A stretch of DNA of 64,000 bases, from the NCBI RefSeq assembly GCF_009602465.1, contig NZ_WBKP01000001.1:22060-86059 (forward strand). The letters run 5' to 3'. The notes below the pieces were generated by a model, which had not been told where the DNA came from, did not search any database, and was given only the letters and a program-made list of their open reading frames with translations. This DNA is from Cumulibacter manganitolerans (GTDB lineage Bacteria > Actinomycetota > Actinomycetes > Mycobacteriales > Antricoccaceae). Below are positions 62,051-64,000 of this stretch, piece by piece. Within the stretch, counting starts at the first letter, position 1. Every line of letters begins with the position of its first letter. The position numbers and the translations under genes are program-made.

Positions 62051-62803
62051 ATGACCCACATCTTCGACCTGACCGGCAAGCGCGCGGTCGTCACCGGCGG
62101 CGGGACCGGCATCGGCCTGGCGATGGCCCAGGCGCTCGCGGACGCCGGCGCCACCGTCACGCTGTGGGGACGCCGCCAGGAGAAGCTCGACGAGGCCGCC
62201 GCCGCCAACGAGAAGGCCGGTTTCCTGACGCAGCAGGTCGACGTGGCGGATCCGCAGCAGGTCACCGACGGCTTCGCCGAGGCCGCCAAGCGGATGGGCG
62301 GCCTGGACATCGTGGTCGCCAACGCGGGCATCAGCGCGGGCCCGAAGAAGCTCGCCGAGGTCACGCCCGAAGAGTTCCGCCGGGTCCTGGCGGTCAACCT
62401 CGACGGCGCCTTCTTCACCATCCAGCAGGCCGCCAACGTGATGAGCGAGGGAGGCTCGATCATCACCGTCTCGAGCCTCGCCTCCATCGACGCGACGCCG
62501 CGCAACTACGCCTACGGCGCCTCCAAGTCGGGCGTCATCGCGCTGACGAAGGCCGCCGCGGTCGAGCTGGCCCGCAAGCAGATCCGGGTGAACGCCGTCC
62601 TGCCGGGCTGGATCCGCACCGACATGACCGAGGGCTCGCAGAACAACGAGAAGTTCAACAACGCCGTGATCCCGCGGGTGCCCGCGCGCCGGTGGGGCAA
62701 CCCCGAGGACTTCGGTGGCATCGCGGTCTACCTGGCCAGCGACGCCGCGGCCTATCAGACCGGCACCAGCACGGTCATCGACGGCGGGTACAGCATCTTC
62801 TAA
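62051..62803 (+). CDS. Short-chain dehydrogenase/reductase
   Basis: A 250-aa classical SDR. It has the NAD(P) motif TGGGTGIG, NAGIS, the catalytic Ser in TVSSLAS and Tyr-x-x-x-Lys in YGASK, and the C-terminal GTSTVIDGG. The substrate is not predictable. ATG 62051 has GAGGGAG upstream. A palindromic operator lies 56 bp before the start. The DedA gene follows 24 bp later. Confidence 0.93.
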   Translation: MTHIFDLTGKRAVVTGGGTGIGLAMAQALADAGATVTLWGRRQEKLDEAAAANEKAGFLTQQVDVADPQQVTDGFAEAAKRMGGLDIVVANAGISAGPKKLAEVTPEEFRRVLAVNLDGAFFTIQQAANVMSEGGSIITVSSLASIDATPRNYAYGASKSGVIALTKAAAVELARKQIRVNAVLPGWIRTDMTEGSQNNEKFNNAVIPRVPARRWGNPEDFGGIAVYLASDAAAYQTGTSTVIDGGYSIF

Positions 62804-62827
62804 TGCAATGAGGCGCAGAATGCCCTG

Positions 62828-63478
62828 GTGACCAAGCTGATCGAGGGCATCCTGAACATCGCACCCGTCTGGGTGTACGTCGTGACGTTCCTGCTGGTGT
62901 TCGCCGAGGACGCGATCTTCCTCGGGTTCGTCATCCCGGGGGAGACCGCGGCGGTGCTCGGCGGCGTCGACGCGTCCCGCGGCCACGCCGTCCTCTGGCT
63001 GATGATCGTGCTGGTCGTCGCCGCGGCCATCTCCGGCGACAGCGTCGGTTACGAGGTCGGCAGGCACATCGTCGGCCCGAAGCTGCTCGATCACCACAAG
63101 ATGACCCGCCTGCGTCCCCGGGTCGACGCGGCTCAGGACTACCTGCGGCGCCGGGGCGGCATGGCCGTCTTCCTCGGGCGGTTCACCGCGTTCTTCCGCG
63201 CGGTGATGCCGGCGCTGGCCGGCGCCTCCCGGATGCCGTACCGCACCTTCCTGCACTACAACGCCCTGGGCGGGATCGTGTGGGGCGCCGGATTCGTCGT
63301 CCTCGGTTTCGTCGCCGGCAACTCCTACCGCACCGTGGAGAAGTACGTCGGCCGTGGCCTCGCCGTCACCATCGCGGCAATCGTTGTCGGCGCGCTCGTC
63401 GTCTGGCACTTCACCCGGCGGCGCCGGGAGCGGACGGCCGGTTCCGACCGCTCGCGATCGGCCGGCGGCAAGCCGTAG
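62828..63478 (+). CDS. DedA family membrane protein
   Basis: A 216-aa DedA protein with about five membrane helices. It shows FAEDAIFLGFVIPGE, GRFTAFFRAVMPALAG with the conserved Arg residues and NALGGIVWG. DedA proteins flip lipids such as undecaprenyl phosphate or phosphatidylethanolamine in the membrane. GTG 62828. It follows the SDR gene by 24 bp in the same direction and is followed by a 429-bp stretch with repeats only. Confidence 0.93.
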   Translation: MTKLIEGILNIAPVWVYVVTFLLVFAEDAIFLGFVIPGETAAVLGGVDASRGHAVLWLMIVLVVAAAISGDSVGYEVGRHIVGPKLLDHHKMTRLRPRVDAAQDYLRRRGGMAVFLGRFTAFFRAVMPALAGASRMPYRTFLHYNALGGIVWGAGFVVLGFVAGNSYRTVEKYVGRGLAVTIAAIVVGALVVWHFTRRRRERTAGSDRSRSAGGKP

Positions 63479-63510
63479 GCCCAGGGGCTTTGACGGTGGG
63501 CGCTCCCGCG

Positions 63511-63583
63511 CCGGAAAACGTCGCGCCGGAGGCCCGCTGTCCACCCGGAGTGGACAGCGAGCCGCCAGGACGACGGTTTCCGG
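63511..63583. repeat. 73-bp palindromic element, copy 2 (inverted)
   Basis: Nearly identical, in reverse orientation, to the element at 20006-20078, with the inner CTGTCCAC-CCGGA-GTGGACAG hairpin. It lies 33 bp after the DedA gene and may end its transcript. The 429-bp gap between DedA and deoC also holds GC-rich runs and a 30-bp periodic repeat. Confidence 0.85.
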
Positions 63584-63717
63584 GGGAGCTGCCGACACCG
63601 TGGGACGTCGGGCGTAGGCCGGTCGGCGGCGGCGCGGCGTACGACGGCCGGTCGGGCGGCGCGGCGTAGGCCGGCCGGCGGCGACGGCGGGCTCGCGCGG
63701 TGGGTTGTGCCCCGCTA

Positions 63718-63807
63718 TCGCGCGTTTAGCGTGGTGTTACCCACCGCGAGAGCTGGAAGCGGGCCAGAACCCACCGCCAGCGTGAGCAGCGTGGCGAAAC
63801 CCACCGC
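63718..63807 (+). repeat. Three 30-bp units ending ACCCACCGC
   Basis: ACCCACCGC occurs at 63739-63747, 63769-63777 and 63799-63807, exactly 30 bp apart. The bases before each are partly alike (AGCGTGG at units 1 and 3). The series lies 100 bp upstream of deoC. Three-turn spacing suggests a regulator bound on one face of DNA; this is inference. Confidence 0.6.
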
Positions 63808-63907
63808 GGGCAGTCGGGTCTCGTCCGCGGCGGCCGCGGCTGCGAGGCGAGCTCCCCGGGGCGTCGAGGCGCTTCTGGCCGGTCGGCGGTTCTGGAACAA
63901 TGGCCGG

Positions 63908-64000
63908 ATGACTGATCTCAGCCGCGCAGACCTGGCCCGTTACGTCGACCACACTCTGCTGAAGGCCGACGCCACCCCGGCGGACGTCGCAGCGCTCGCA
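63908..64000 (+). CDS. deoC: Deoxyribose-phosphate aldolase, 5' end
   Basis: The first 31 codons, cut by the window edge. The peptide has VDHTLLKADAT, the conserved start of DeoC, which splits 2-deoxyribose 5-phosphate to glyceraldehyde 3-phosphate and acetaldehyde in nucleoside use. ATG 63908 is the natural start, although the ribosome site (GGCCGG) is weak. The rest, including the Schiff-base lysine, lies outside the window. Confidence 0.85.
   Translation, partial: MTDLSRADLARYVDHTLLKADATPADVAALA

Noticed and set aside
61538-63598. A 686-codon minus-strand frame
   Set aside because: It is antisense to SDR and DedA, which show complete catalytic motifs, so it is a shadow frame.

Overview
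The window looks like a chromosomal segment of a GC-rich actinobacterium. Third codon positions are almost all G or C, and GTG and TTG starts are frequent. Several protein families are typical of the phylum: mycothiol-type enzymes, GAF-ANTAR, MmpL, DUF1707/LiaF-like, DUF5709, DUF6328, double DUF427 and an orphan SigB/SigF-type sigma factor. The genus cannot be named from sequence alone. No rRNA, phage, transposase, integrase or CRISPR was seen, and there is one tRNA gene, tRNA-Leu(CAG).

Layout. 1-3.5 kb: glycerol use (glpD-glpK). 3.6-10.7 kb: thiol peroxidase, a GH15 glycosidase, a TetR-idi unit facing two SMR efflux genes across a TTAGCACG-type operator, an SRPBCC protein, an FAD oxidoreductase and a GAF-ANTAR antiterminator. 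10.9-14.5 kb: an MMPL exporter and a class III CoA transferase. 14.5-15.9 kb: intergenic repeats around a double DUF427 gene. 16-20.6 kb: tRNA-Leu, a nucleosidase, a VOC protein, exonuclease III, ilvD and a hotdog thioesterase. 20.6-25.9 kb: an MBL hydrolase coupled to a DUF1707/LiaF-like protein, a PHP protein, a membrane protein and a coupled pair of mycothiol-type enzymes. 25.9-30.3 kb: a sigma factor facing a unit of DUF6328, a dehydrogenase and a divergent pterin-synthase homologue, with a convergent RibA-RibD_C fusion. 30.5-33.6 kb: a lipoprotein, a variant NRAMP transporter, a PRC-barrel protein and a holin-like protein. 33.7-46.1 kb: mostly acyl-CoA and redox metabolism, with sodA, an orphan solute-binding protein and an MFS pump. 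46.2-52.5 kb: an esterase lipoprotein, hypothetical proteins, a MerR-hsp20 pair and a YciO/Sua5 protein. 52.6-55.7 kb: a large solitary PLD-helicase-DUF3427 protein. 55.8-64 kb: a ChaB-like protein, a K+ channel, penicillin acylase, a perfect 2 x 212 bp tandem repeat, lipase maturation factor, DUF5709, SDR, DedA and the start of deoC.

The most promising candidate for an undescribed system is at 26.8-30.3 kb. A stress-sigma-like promoter precedes a membrane protein, a BchC-like dehydrogenase and a PTPS/QueD-fold protein that has lost its catalytic residues. A GTP cyclohydrolase II-reductase fusion converges on them. The genes look like part of a GTP-derived small-molecule pathway whose product cannot be read from the sequence. 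Next in interest are the solitary PLD-helicase-DUF3427 gene (possible nucleic-acid defence), the NRAMP variant operon (possible non-Mn/Fe metal) and a repeated 73-bp palindromic intergenic element.
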